A stretch of DNA of 48,934 nt, from the NCBI RefSeq assembly GCF_011064615.1, contig NZ_JAALJH010000072.1, forward strand, positions 1-48,934, written 5' to 3'. The notes below the pieces were generated by a model, which saw only the letters and a list, made by a program, of their open reading frames with translations, was not told where the DNA came from and searched no databases. Positions 9,339 to 16,204 of the stretch are shown piece by piece. The position numbers and the translations under genes were made by a program. This stretch comes from Aquisphaera insulae. Lineage in GTDB: Bacteria > Planctomycetota > Planctomycetia > Isosphaerales > Isosphaeraceae. Positions within the stretch are counted from its first letter, which is position 1. Each line of letters begins with the position of its first letter.

Positions 9339-9887
9339 CTACGTGGCTGGTGCCTCGTAATTTTCGCAAAGGTCGTGCCACAGCCCTTGCGCCTTGAGGA
9401 TCGTCTCCACCACCTCCCGGACGGCGCCCCGGCCGCCGGGGACTGCCGTGACCACCTGGGCGGACTCGCGGACCTCGGCGATGGCGTCGGCCGGGCAGGC
9501 CGCCAGGCCGGCGGCCCTCAGGACCGGCAGGTCGATCAGGTCGTCCCCGACGTAGCAGACCTGGCGGGCCTCGAGGCCGAACCGATCGAGCAATTCCCGG
9601 AAGGCCCGGCCCTTGTCGGCCAGCCCCTGGGCAACATGACCAATCTTCAGCTCGATCGCCCGCCGCTCCACCACCCGCGCCGCCCTCCCGGAGAGGATCG
9701 CCGACCGCTTGCCCGCGCGGTGCCAGAGCGCGAAGCCCAGGCCGTCGCGGACGTGGAAATGCTTGGATTCGATCCCGTCGTCGTCGATCGCGATGACGCC
9801 GTCGGTGAGGACGCCATCGACGTCGACCGCCAGGAGGTCGATGCTCGCGCAGCGGTCGGCCAGCTCGGCCGGGGACGCCTGGGCCAT
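9339..9887 (-). CDS. kdsC: 3-deoxy-D-manno-octulosonate 8-phosphate phosphatase (KdsC)
   Basis: A 182-residue HAD-superfamily phosphatase of the KdsC type, which removes phosphate from Kdo 8-phosphate in the cytoplasm to give Kdo for lipopolysaccharide. The HAD motif I is LLAVDVDGVLTDG, with the nucleophile and acid/base Asp at residues 22 and 24. Motif II is AILSGR, the conserved Lys sits in ADKGRAF, and motif III is CYVGDDLIDLPVL. FHVRDGLGF is also characteristic of KdsC. Length matches the family (~185), with no cap domain. The ATG is preceded by GAGGAG, which overlaps the end of kdsD. Only 4 nt separate it from the kdsD stop, so the two are surely co-transcribed and probably translationally coupled. 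Confidence 0.95.
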   Translation of the reverse strand: MAQASPAELADRCASIDLLAVDVDGVLTDGVIAIDDDGIESKHFHVRDGLGFALWHRAGKRSAILSGRAARVVERRAIELKIGHVAQGLADKGRAFRELLDRFGLEARQVCYVGDDLIDLPVLRAAGLAACPADAIAEVRESAQVVTAVPGGRGAVREVVETILKAQGLWHDLCENYEAPAT

Positions 9888-9891
9888 GCGG

Positions 9892-10914
9892 TCACTCCTC
9901 GAAGTCGGCCGGGACCAGGCCGATCAGGTCGGTGACGTCGATCAGGCCGACGAGGTGATTGCCCCGGTCCACGACCGGCAGCTCGCTGATCTTGTGCGAC
10001 TGCATCAGCTCGACGGCCTCGCTCAGCATGGCGCCGACGCGGACCCGCTTGGGGTCGACCGTCATGATCTCCGCGATCGGCCGGTCGAGGACGGCCTCCC
10101 GCCGCTTCTCGAAGATCCGGGCGAGGTCGCTGTCGGTGAAGATGCCCAGCAGGTGGCCCTCCTCGTCCTCGATCAGGAGCGCCCCGGAGCGCCTCCGGGG
10201 GCCGGCCAGGCGGATGAAGACGTCGCGGGCGGTCTCCTCGGGCCGGGCCCGGCGGATCATCCGCCCGGTCCGCATGACGTCCTCGACCCGCGAGAGCTGC
10301 CGCCCGAGGCTGCCGCCGGGGTGGTAGACCGCGAAGTCCTCCGGGCTGAAGTCCCGCATCCGGCTGACCAGGAGCGCCAGGGCGTCTCCCACGGCCATGA
10401 GCGCCGTGCTGCTGGCGGACGGGGCCAGGCCCAGCGGGCAGGCCTCCTCGATCCGGCCGATCGCGACGCAGCAGTCCGACGCCTCGCCCAGCGAGCTGCT
10501 CGCCCGCTCCGTGATCGCCACCAGCGTTGCGCCCAGCTTCCGGACGGCGGGTAGGATTCGAAGCAGCTCCTCGGTCTCGCCGCTCTGCGAGAGCGCGATC
10601 ACCACGTCGTCGGCGCGGATCCGCCCGAGGTCGCCGTGGATCGCCTCGCCCGGGTGGAGCGGATACGCCCGCGTGCCCGTCGAGGCCAGGGTCGCGGCCA
10701 GCTTCGTCCCGACGTGCCCGGCCTTCCCCATCCCCGTGACGATCACGTTCCCGGGGCATCGGTAGACCAGGCCCGCCGCCCGTGCGATCGACGGGCCGAG
10801 CCGTTCGCGGACCCGTTCCAGGGCCTCCGCCTCGATCCTCAGGACATTGCGAGCGAAGGCGACGCCCTCGGCTTCGGTCTCGAAGCCCAGCGTCGCGTCG
10901 GTGATCATCGCCAT
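9892..10914 (-). CDS. kdsD: D-arabinose 5-phosphate isomerase (KdsD/KpsF)
   Basis: A 340-residue sugar-phosphate isomerase converting ribulose 5-phosphate to arabinose 5-phosphate, the first committed step toward Kdo. The N-terminal SIS domain (residues about 45-180) shows VTGMGKAGHVG (about 59-69), the PLHPGEAIHGDLG block and SQSGET (109-114). YHPGGSLG then links to two CBS domains: VEDVMRTG onwards and IAEIMTVDPKRV onwards. Length and order agree with E. coli KdsD (328 residues). An in-frame extension to 11031 exists, but ATG at 10914 follows a GGGAGG site and gives the normal N-terminus. It is first in the kdsD-kdsC-Lpt-like operon. The promoter should lie in 10915-11128, but I see no clear consensus. 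Confidence 0.94.
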   Translation of the reverse strand: MAMITDATLGFETEAEGVAFARNVLRIEAEALERVRERLGPSIARAAGLVYRCPGNVIVTGMGKAGHVGTKLAATLASTGTRAYPLHPGEAIHGDLGRIRADDVVIALSQSGETEELLRILPAVRKLGATLVAITERASSSLGEASDCCVAIGRIEEACPLGLAPSASSTALMAVGDALALLVSRMRDFSPEDFAVYHPGGSLGRQLSRVEDVMRTGRMIRRARPEETARDVFIRLAGPRRRSGALLIEDEEGHLLGIFTDSDLARIFEKRREAVLDRPIAEIMTVDPKRVRVGAMLSEAVELMQSHKISELPVVDRGNHLVGLIDVTDLIGLVPADFEE

Positions 10915-11462
10915 CGCGGGCCTCCCTGCCCTGATAGGCTGCCAAACGTACCGGCCCCCCCGACCGGAACCGCCGGCGCCGGGACCATAGCCCATCCCCC
11001 GGAAACCGTCAACGGAAACCCCATCCTCCACGACCCTCCCGACGACCCGGAGCCCGCCACCCCGCCACGATGTCTGACTGCTTCTATCGGCAGGTCCCTG
11101 TCCTGGGTTTGGAGGTATTGAGAAAACTGTGAGAGGCAGGGTGTTTTGCGACTATGAGCAAACGATTCGCTCTGGGGTGAATGTGCGGGCTATGGCTCGC
11201 CGATCAGGTCGAGATCGGCGACCCTCGCCGGGGTCGGCGCCGGGATGGCTCCCCTTGCCGACGCTCCAATCCTCGCAATCGCCGGAAAGGCGGTTACCTT
11301 TCCGGCCGTTTCGCATGATTACAGGTAGATCGCGATTCGTGAACGCAGCGGGCACGTGGCCGCGGCGGTCTTACCCTGCGCGCGGAATGGGTCCCCGGAC
11401 GGCCGTTGCAGCGGGGCCGGGTCTCCCCTCAGGACCGACACATCTTCCAGGAGTCAGACAAC
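10915..11462. other. Divergent intergenic region between kdsD and PEP-CTERM gene
   Basis: About 550 bp with no supported gene. It must hold the start signals for kdsD (minus) and for the PEP-CTERM gene (plus). I see no convincing -35/-10 pair. It contains one perfect 10-bp inverted repeat (11281-11306), listed separately, and the AGGAG ribosome site at about 11448-11453 for the gene at 11463. Confidence 0.5.
11281..11306. other. Perfect 10-bp hairpin upstream of PEP-CTERM gene
   Basis: GCCGGAAAGG (11281-11290) and CCTTTCCGGC (11297-11306) form a perfect stem with a 6-nt loop (CGGTTA). No T-run follows on either side, so it is not a typical intrinsic terminator. It lies about 160 nt upstream of the PEP-CTERM start and could be a leader structure or a protein-binding site. 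Confidence 0.5.
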
Positions 11463-12284
11463 ATGAGGACGAGCGGAAGCGGGATCATGACCGTGGGTTC
11501 TCTCGCCGGCCATGTCGGGATGGCGGGGCGGATCCGGAGCCTCCTTGGGGGGGCCGGCCGCGGATGGATGCTCGGGGTCGCGTTGCTCCTCGGGCTGCCG
11601 GCGGCGGTCGTCCAGGCCGACCAGACCAGCTTCACGGTCGGCATCCAGGCCGATTTCGAGTTCAAGCTCCTGGGGAACACGATGCTGAACCCGGGGAAGG
11701 ACGACACGCCGTTCATGGCGTTCCGCGCCATCGGCAACCTGACGTTCGATCTCGCCGCGTCGATCGACGATCCGTCGGCGACGACCGTGGCCTTCACGGA
11801 CGTGAAGGGCGTGCTCCAGGGCGTCCCGCCGTCGCCGGGAAACACGCTCCCGTTCACGCTCAGCCCGAACCTCGAGTTCCTGGGCGGCGAGCTGACGAAC
11901 ATCCAGCGAGACGGCACGGGCCACGTGGTCTCCGCCGACGTCACCGACCTGGAGATGCGATGGTACATGACCAGCACCAACCCGGCCTTCCCGGTGACGC
12001 TCTACACGAAGGTGGGACTCCCCTTCGGCGCGACGAACGTTTCGGTCCCGTTCGCCTATGGGACCTTGCTCGCGGGCCCGGAGCCCTTCGACGGCTATCT
12101 CGCCCTGGGCGGCGACCCGGCCAATGACCCGCTGGTCGCGGTCGGCCGGAATCGGACGCTCACGGTCATCCCCGAGCCCTCGTCGCTCACGCTACTCGGC
12201 CTGGGACTGACGGGGGCCACCTTCTTCGCCAGGAGGCGGACGGGCCGCCACGCGCCCGCAGATCGGATTGGGCGCCGCCGCTGA
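11463..12284 (+). CDS. PEP-CTERM sorting domain protein
   Basis: A 273-residue exported protein carrying a C-terminal PEP-CTERM signal: VIPEPSSLTLLGLGLTGATFFARRR (a PEP motif, a hydrophobic helix and a basic cluster). This is recognised by exosortase systems, which cut and pass the protein to the surface or matrix. The N-terminal signal peptide has its hydrophobic core at MLGVALLLGLPAAVVQA, with likely cleavage before DQTSF. The ~34 residues before that core are unusually long for a signal peptide. ATG at 11463 is chosen because AGGAG lies 9-10 nt upstream; ATGs at 11487, 11517 and 11568 are alternatives. The mature part is beta-rich with no recognised enzyme domain. No exosortase gene is in this window. 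Confidence 0.85.
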   Translation: MRTSGSGIMTVGSLAGHVGMAGRIRSLLGGAGRGWMLGVALLLGLPAAVVQADQTSFTVGIQADFEFKLLGNTMLNPGKDDTPFMAFRAIGNLTFDLAASIDDPSATTVAFTDVKGVLQGVPPSPGNTLPFTLSPNLEFLGGELTNIQRDGTGHVVSADVTDLEMRWYMTSTNPAFPVTLYTKVGLPFGATNVSVPFAYGTLLAGPEPFDGYLALGGDPANDPLVAVGRNRTLTVIPEPSSLTLLGLGLTGATFFARRRTGRHAPADRIGRRR

Positions 12285-12302
12285 CCGGCGGGATACCGGG
12301 CC

Positions 12303-12339
12303 GGCGAGCCCCCGGGGGACATGCCGATGGGGGCTCGCC
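12303..12339. terminator. Bidirectional terminator-like hairpin
   Basis: GGCGAGCCCCC (12303-12313) pairs perfectly with GGGGGCTCGCC (12329-12339) around a 15-nt loop. It sits in the 77-bp gap between two convergent genes, 19 nt after one stop and 23 nt before the other. There is no long T-run, as is common in GC-rich genomes. Confidence 0.65.
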
Positions 12340-12361
12340 TTGCCTGGACTGAAGGGATGGC

Positions 12362-13273
12362 TCAGGTGATGTTGGACCAGAAGTCCGGGTCGAGGCTGAT
12401 GATCACCACGGTCGAGCCGTCCGAGTAGACCATGGTGTTGCTGGGAGGCGTGGCGTACTCGGAGGGGAGATAGCCCTGCAACTCGGTGCTGGTCATGCCC
12501 GTGATCGTGACCAGGTACGTCGTATCCACGTCGATCTCGGTGGAGGTGAGGATCCAGGACGGACTCTCCGTCACCGAGATCGAGTCCTTGCCCAGGCCGC
12601 CATCGACGTCGGTGTGCGCGACCAGGTTCGCGTTGACGCTCACGAAGATACTGTCGTCTCCCTCACGGCCGTCGATCACGATCGACTTGACCTTGGATGC
12701 GTCGAAGACCGAGAGCGGGAACCCGCCGACCCCCTCGACCCAGATCGTGCCGAAGAGCTCGTCGACGTTGATCCTGTCGGCCTGCGAGGTCCCGTTGATC
12801 CTCAACACGCCCTGGTTGTCCAGAGTGACCGAGCCGTAGGCGATGTCGCTGCCGCTGGAGTACTCCACGCGGTCCTTGCCGGTGCCGCCGTCGACGCTCG
12901 TGATCGATTTCAGGTTCGACTCGACCCGCACCGTGTCGTCGCCCGCCATGCCCTTGATCGAGATCGCCTTCACTCGCTGGGCGTCGAACGTCCCGACCCC
13001 GCGGACCACGATCTGAGGGTTCAGCACGTCATCACTGCCGAATGGCGTCTGCTGCCGGTAGACCTCGATCGTGTCGCTCCCGGAGGTGCCCTTGACCGTG
13101 AGCGTCCCCGCCGCGTCGAGCGCGGCCGAGATGCCGGCGGCCAGCAGCAGGCGATCGTCGAGCCGATCCAGGCCGGGCCGGGCATGGCGCGTCGTCCTCG
13201 AGACGCGAGCGACCTGGCGTCGATCATCGTTCGGTCGATTGTTGATGCGTCCCAGGAGGCTGCGAAGGATCAT
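12362..13273 (-). CDS. Secreted RTX-like repeat protein with planctomycete-type N-terminus
   Basis: A 303-residue putative extracellular protein. The N-terminal region is basic and ends with LDRLDDRLLLAAGIS (residues about 35-50). This resembles the LExLExRxLLSA-type N-terminal element found on many planctomycete surface proteins, replacing a classical signal peptide. It is followed by repeated glycine-aspartate units of the hemolysin/RTX type: GTSGSDTIEV, GMAGDDTVRV, GGTGKDRVEY, GTSQADRINV, GREGDDSIFV and GGLGKDSISV. In this fold such units bind calcium in a beta-roll. The repeats are spaced about 20-45 residues apart, looser than the canonical nonapeptide arrays. The C-terminal ~60 residues have no recognised domain. 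The ATG at 13273 begins MILRSLLGRINNR. It is convergent with the PEP-CTERM gene and divergent from the Tat-exported protein. Confidence 0.78.
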   Translation of the reverse strand: MILRSLLGRINNRPNDDRRQVARVSRTTRHARPGLDRLDDRLLLAAGISAALDAAGTLTVKGTSGSDTIEVYRQQTPFGSDDVLNPQIVVRGVGTFDAQRVKAISIKGMAGDDTVRVESNLKSITSVDGGTGKDRVEYSSGSDIAYGSVTLDNQGVLRINGTSQADRINVDELFGTIWVEGVGGFPLSVFDASKVKSIVIDGREGDDSIFVSVNANLVAHTDVDGGLGKDSISVTESPSWILTSTEIDVDTTYLVTITGMTSTELQGYLPSEYATPPSNTMVYSDGSTVVIISLDPDFWSNIT

Positions 13274-13555
13274 CGGGCTCCCCTTTCAGGTCGTCTGCAC
13301 CCGGACCCCGGGCGGATCTCCACGCGATCACCGCCGCGACGAGTCCTGCGTGATTGGCTCCCGTTCCCTTTACTGCCCGGCGCCGCGGAAACTTACACGG
13401 GATTTTCGCGGGACCGTTTCGCGATCGGGGCCGCGACGAGACCGGCCGATCTCAAGAGTGAGAATCCGCGCGTGGCCCTTGCCGCCGCGACCCGGTAGGA
13501 TTGGAGACGTCGCATGTCCGGGCACGTCACCATCGACACTGGGAGGGCGAGGGCG

Positions 13556-15127
13556 ATGAACACACGGGGTTCGCGTCGGGAGTTCCTGGGCGAGGTCGGT
13601 CGGGGGATGCTCGTCGCGAGCGTTGGGCTCGGCACGGCCGCGGAGCTGGGCCTTGCCGCCGCCCGTGGCGCGGAGGACGGCGGCGGGCCGATCAGCTTCG
13701 GCGGGCTCGAGCCGCTCGTCGGCCTGATGCAGGAGACGGAGGTCGGCAGGCTGGTGCCGATGCTCGTCGAGCGGCTTCGCGCCGGGACCGAGCTCAAGCA
13801 GCTCGTCGCCGCCGCGGCGCTGGCCAACGCGCGGACGTTCGGCGGCGAGGATTACGTCGGCTTCCACACCCTGATGGCCCTCGCTCCCGCCTATCACATG
13901 GCGAGGGAGCTGCCCGAGGGCGAGCGCGCCCTGCCGGTCCTGAAGGTCCTCTACCGCAACACGAACCGCATCCACGAGCACGGAGGGGGCTCCTCGGCGG
14001 TCCTGCACGAGGTCGCGCCGGGGACGCTCTCGAGCGGGCAGGACCAGGGGGAGGCGCTCCGCGAGGCCGTGCGTCGGAAGGACATGGACGGGGCGGAGAG
14101 GACCTTCGCCGCCATCGCGGCCGGTCCGCCCGACGACGCGTTCAACAGCCTGCTCGTCGCCGTCGAGGACGAGACCGAGGTCCACCGCGTGGTGCTCCCC
14201 TATCGCGCCTGGGAGCTGCTCGACGTGGTGGGCCGGGATCAGGCCCACACGATGCTCCGCCAGTCGGTCCGCTACTGCGTCAAGAGCGAGCGGAGCCGGA
14301 ATCCGGCCGCCGGCGCCGACGAGCCGCGGAGCTTGCTGCCGCGGCTCTTCGACCGGCACAAGCTCCCGCGGTCGTCCCCCGGGACGACCAAGCCCGGCGA
14401 CGCGTGGGTCGAGTCGATGTGCCGGACGATCTTCGAATCGAGCCCGTCCGCGGCCGCCGACGCCGTGGCCGCGGCGCTCGCCGAGGGGATCGACCCGGCG
14501 GACGTGGGCGAGGCGATCGCCCTGGCCGCCAATCAGCTCGTGCTCCGCGACGCGGGCCGCCCCGAGCGCTGGGCCGCGCCTGGCAAGCCGCCGGGGAGCG
14601 TCCACGGCGACTCCGTGGGCGTCCACGCCAGCGACGCGGTCAACGCCTGGCGGAACATGGGCCGGGCCGTCAACCCGAGGAACGCCGCCGCCTGCCTGAT
14701 CCTGGCCGGCTACGAGGTCGCGCGTGACCGCCAGCAGGCCCGAGGCGCCGAGTTCCTGAAGTGGGCCCCGCGGCCGCTCGGCGAGTTCCTCGACGCGGTC
14801 AAGGTGACCGACCCGAAGGCGCTGCTCGCGGAGGCCGAGGCCGCGATCCGGGCGAACCAGCAGGAGATCGCGTCGGCCCTCGTGCACCGCTACGGCGCGC
14901 TCGGACACGACCCCGAGCCGGTCTTCGCGCTGATGCGGAAGTACGCGATCAGCGAGGACGGCGCCCTCCACGCCGAGAAGTACTACAACACGGTCCGCGA
15001 GGAATTCAGCTCGACGCGCCCGGCCTTCCGCTGGCGGCAGCTCGTCGCGCTGGCCCGAGTGACCGCCAGCGAGTGCGGCCGGCCCGCGCCCGGCGTCGCC
15101 CAGGCGAGGGAGCTGCTCAGGGTCTGA
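13556..15127 (+). CDS. Tat-exported protein of unknown function
   Basis: A 523-residue protein of no family I can name. It begins with a twin-arginine signal: SRREFLGEVGRGMLVASVGLGTAAELGLA, residues about 6-34, with the S-R-R-E-F-L pattern intact. That implies export in folded form, often with a cofactor. The mature part is alpha-helical and has His-containing segments (EDYVGFHTLMALAPAYHMA, RNTNRIHEHGGGS, LVHRYGALGHDPEPVF) that could bind metal, but I see no known catalytic motif. The frame opens at 13514, but ATG at 13556 follows GGGAGGGCGAGGG and places the Tat motif normally. The minus-strand frame over the same DNA (13370-14971) is a shadow. It is convergent with the RbfA-like gene. An enzyme of secondary metabolism or a redox enzyme is possible, but this is speculation. 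Confidence 0.8.
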   Translation: MNTRGSRREFLGEVGRGMLVASVGLGTAAELGLAAARGAEDGGGPISFGGLEPLVGLMQETEVGRLVPMLVERLRAGTELKQLVAAAALANARTFGGEDYVGFHTLMALAPAYHMARELPEGERALPVLKVLYRNTNRIHEHGGGSSAVLHEVAPGTLSSGQDQGEALREAVRRKDMDGAERTFAAIAAGPPDDAFNSLLVAVEDETEVHRVVLPYRAWELLDVVGRDQAHTMLRQSVRYCVKSERSRNPAAGADEPRSLLPRLFDRHKLPRSSPGTTKPGDAWVESMCRTIFESSPSAAADAVAAALAEGIDPADVGEAIALAANQLVLRDAGRPERWAAPGKPPGSVHGDSVGVHASDAVNAWRNMGRAVNPRNAAACLILAGYEVARDRQQARGAEFLKWAPRPLGEFLDAVKVTDPKALLAEAEAAIRANQQEIASALVHRYGALGHDPEPVFALMRKYAISEDGALHAEKYYNTVREEFSSTRPAFRWRQLVALARVTASECGRPAPGVAQARELLRV

Positions 15128-15280
15128 GCCGGCGGCCGGGCGGCGTGACGCCTTTCGCGGTTCATCGCGGCGGTCCTCCGGCCATCCGAGCCATGGGCAA
15201 GAATGCGGCCCTTCGATGGCCAGGTGGTCTCGACCTGGCGGAGCGTCGATGAGTCACGGCCGTCTCTCGGGTCGAACCCG

Positions 15281-15312
15281 ATGCCCGGCCCATCGCGCGA
15301 TGGGCCGGGCAT
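15281..15312. terminator. Perfect 32-nt palindrome between convergent genes
   Basis: ATGCCCGGCCCATCGC is followed directly by its exact reverse complement, giving 16 bp of stem with essentially no loop beyond what folding requires. It lies 153 nt after the Tat-protein stop and 14 nt before the RbfA-like stop. Bidirectional termination is the most likely role. There is no T-run on the plus strand. Confidence 0.65.
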
Positions 15313-15326
15313 GGGCGGCCGGCCGA

Positions 15327-15695
15327 TCAGCTCGCGGCCGGGACGATCCGGTAGACGAGCATCGGCGCTCGCTTGCGGGTGATGGCGCCGGCGACCTCGC
15401 TCCGGAGGTGGCCGGCGGCCTTCGCCAGGTGGTCGTGGATCCGCCGCGGGTCCATCGGCGGGGTGTCCTCGGCCGGCTCGTCCAGGGCGACCGTCACCAG
15501 CAGCCTCGAGACGTCCGGCGCGGGCTCCACGTCGACGACGCGGAGGCCCTGCAGGAGCGGGTCGGCACACTCCGCCAGGATCTCGTCCAGGGTCTCCGCC
15601 ACCTGGTGGCAGAGCTGCAGGGCCTTGCGCCCGGGGAGCTCGGCGCCGTCCGAGACGGGCGACGTCCGATTGTGTGAAGACGTATGGTGGTTCAT
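15327..15695 (-). CDS. rbfA: Ribosome-binding factor A-like protein
   Basis: A 122-residue protein of the RbfA family, which binds the 30S subunit during 16S rRNA maturation. Residues about 23-120 carry the family pattern: RKALQLCHQVAETLDEILAE (first helix), DPLLQGLRVVDVEPAPDVSRLLVTV (strand with the conserved P-D), a helix in HLAKAAGHLRSEVAGAI, and the closing RKRAPMLVYRIVP. Length matches RbfA (~120-130). The N-terminal ~20 residues are polar and unlike the family. The ATG at 15695 lacks a clear ribosome site. It does not sit beside nusA, infB or truB, the usual neighbours, at least within this window. A divergent paralogue is possible. Confidence 0.8.
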   Translation of the reverse strand: MNHHTSSHNRTSPVSDGAELPGRKALQLCHQVAETLDEILAECADPLLQGLRVVDVEPAPDVSRLLVTVALDEPAEDTPPMDPRRIHDHLAKAAGHLRSEVAGAITRKRAPMLVYRIVPAAS

Positions 15696-16204
15696 GATTT
15701 TCTCACGAAGTTAGATGTCGTGCCAGGGGGCCGTTGGTCGCGGGCGTGCGGGCGCAGGCCCGCCGCGGCGGCCGGGCGCCCCGGATGGAGACCACCGCGG
15801 CCGGCCGGGTTGACGCCCAATCGAGCGGGAGAGCCTGGCACCGCGACGGGCCGGCGCACGGGAGCCGTCGCCGGACGTTCCGCATACGGATCCGCATCGC
15901 GATGCACGGCGTCGCCATGCATCGAATCGCGACGCGGCCTGACGCATTCGGATCAGTCGGGCACCGCCCGGCGCGGGCGGGGACCGGGGATCAGCCCCGG
16001 AACGTCCCAGGAACGGGGTTAAGGCTCGACGACTCGATCGGGTGGGGAGTACTCGTCATCGTCGGCCTCCTTCGCGATGCATGAGGATGTGGCACGCCCG
16101 GGGCGACGAGCGCCGCCGCGGGGCACGATTCATGCTGCTCCAATCATAGACGCGCGCCGGGCGGCGATCAACCCGGCCTTGCGTCCGGTTTGCGGGCCCG
16201 CAGG
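15696..16204. other. Intergenic stretch with a small ORF and a palindrome
   Basis: About 510 bp without a conventional gene. It holds a 22-codon ORF with a strong ribosome site (15991-16059, minus; listed separately) and a 12-nt perfect palindrome GCATCGCGATGC at 15894-15905, followed closely by ATGCAT. Short open frames at 15692-15947 (minus) are arginine/alanine/proline-rich and look non-coding, although one overlaps the rbfA start as ATGA. Confidence 0.45.
15991..16059 (-). CDS. Possible 22-residue small protein or leader peptide
   Basis: A short frame encoding 22 residues (MTSTPHPIESSSLNPVPGTF and two more, ending Arg-Gly) before TGA. The ATG at 16059 has a near-perfect AAGGAGG ribosome site about 6-7 nt upstream, the strongest seen in the window. 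The peptide is polar with no hydrophobic segment. It lies between the phosphodiesterase gene and rbfA on the same strand. It could be a small protein, a translated leader or a chance frame. The strong ribosome site is the only evidence. Confidence 0.35.
   Translation of the reverse strand: MTSTPHPIESSSLNPVPGTFRG

Noticed and set aside
13370..14971. Minus-strand frame of 533 codons opposite the Tat-exported protein
   Set aside because: Arg/Gly/Asp/His-rich without motifs. The plus strand has a Tat signal and a good ribosome site.
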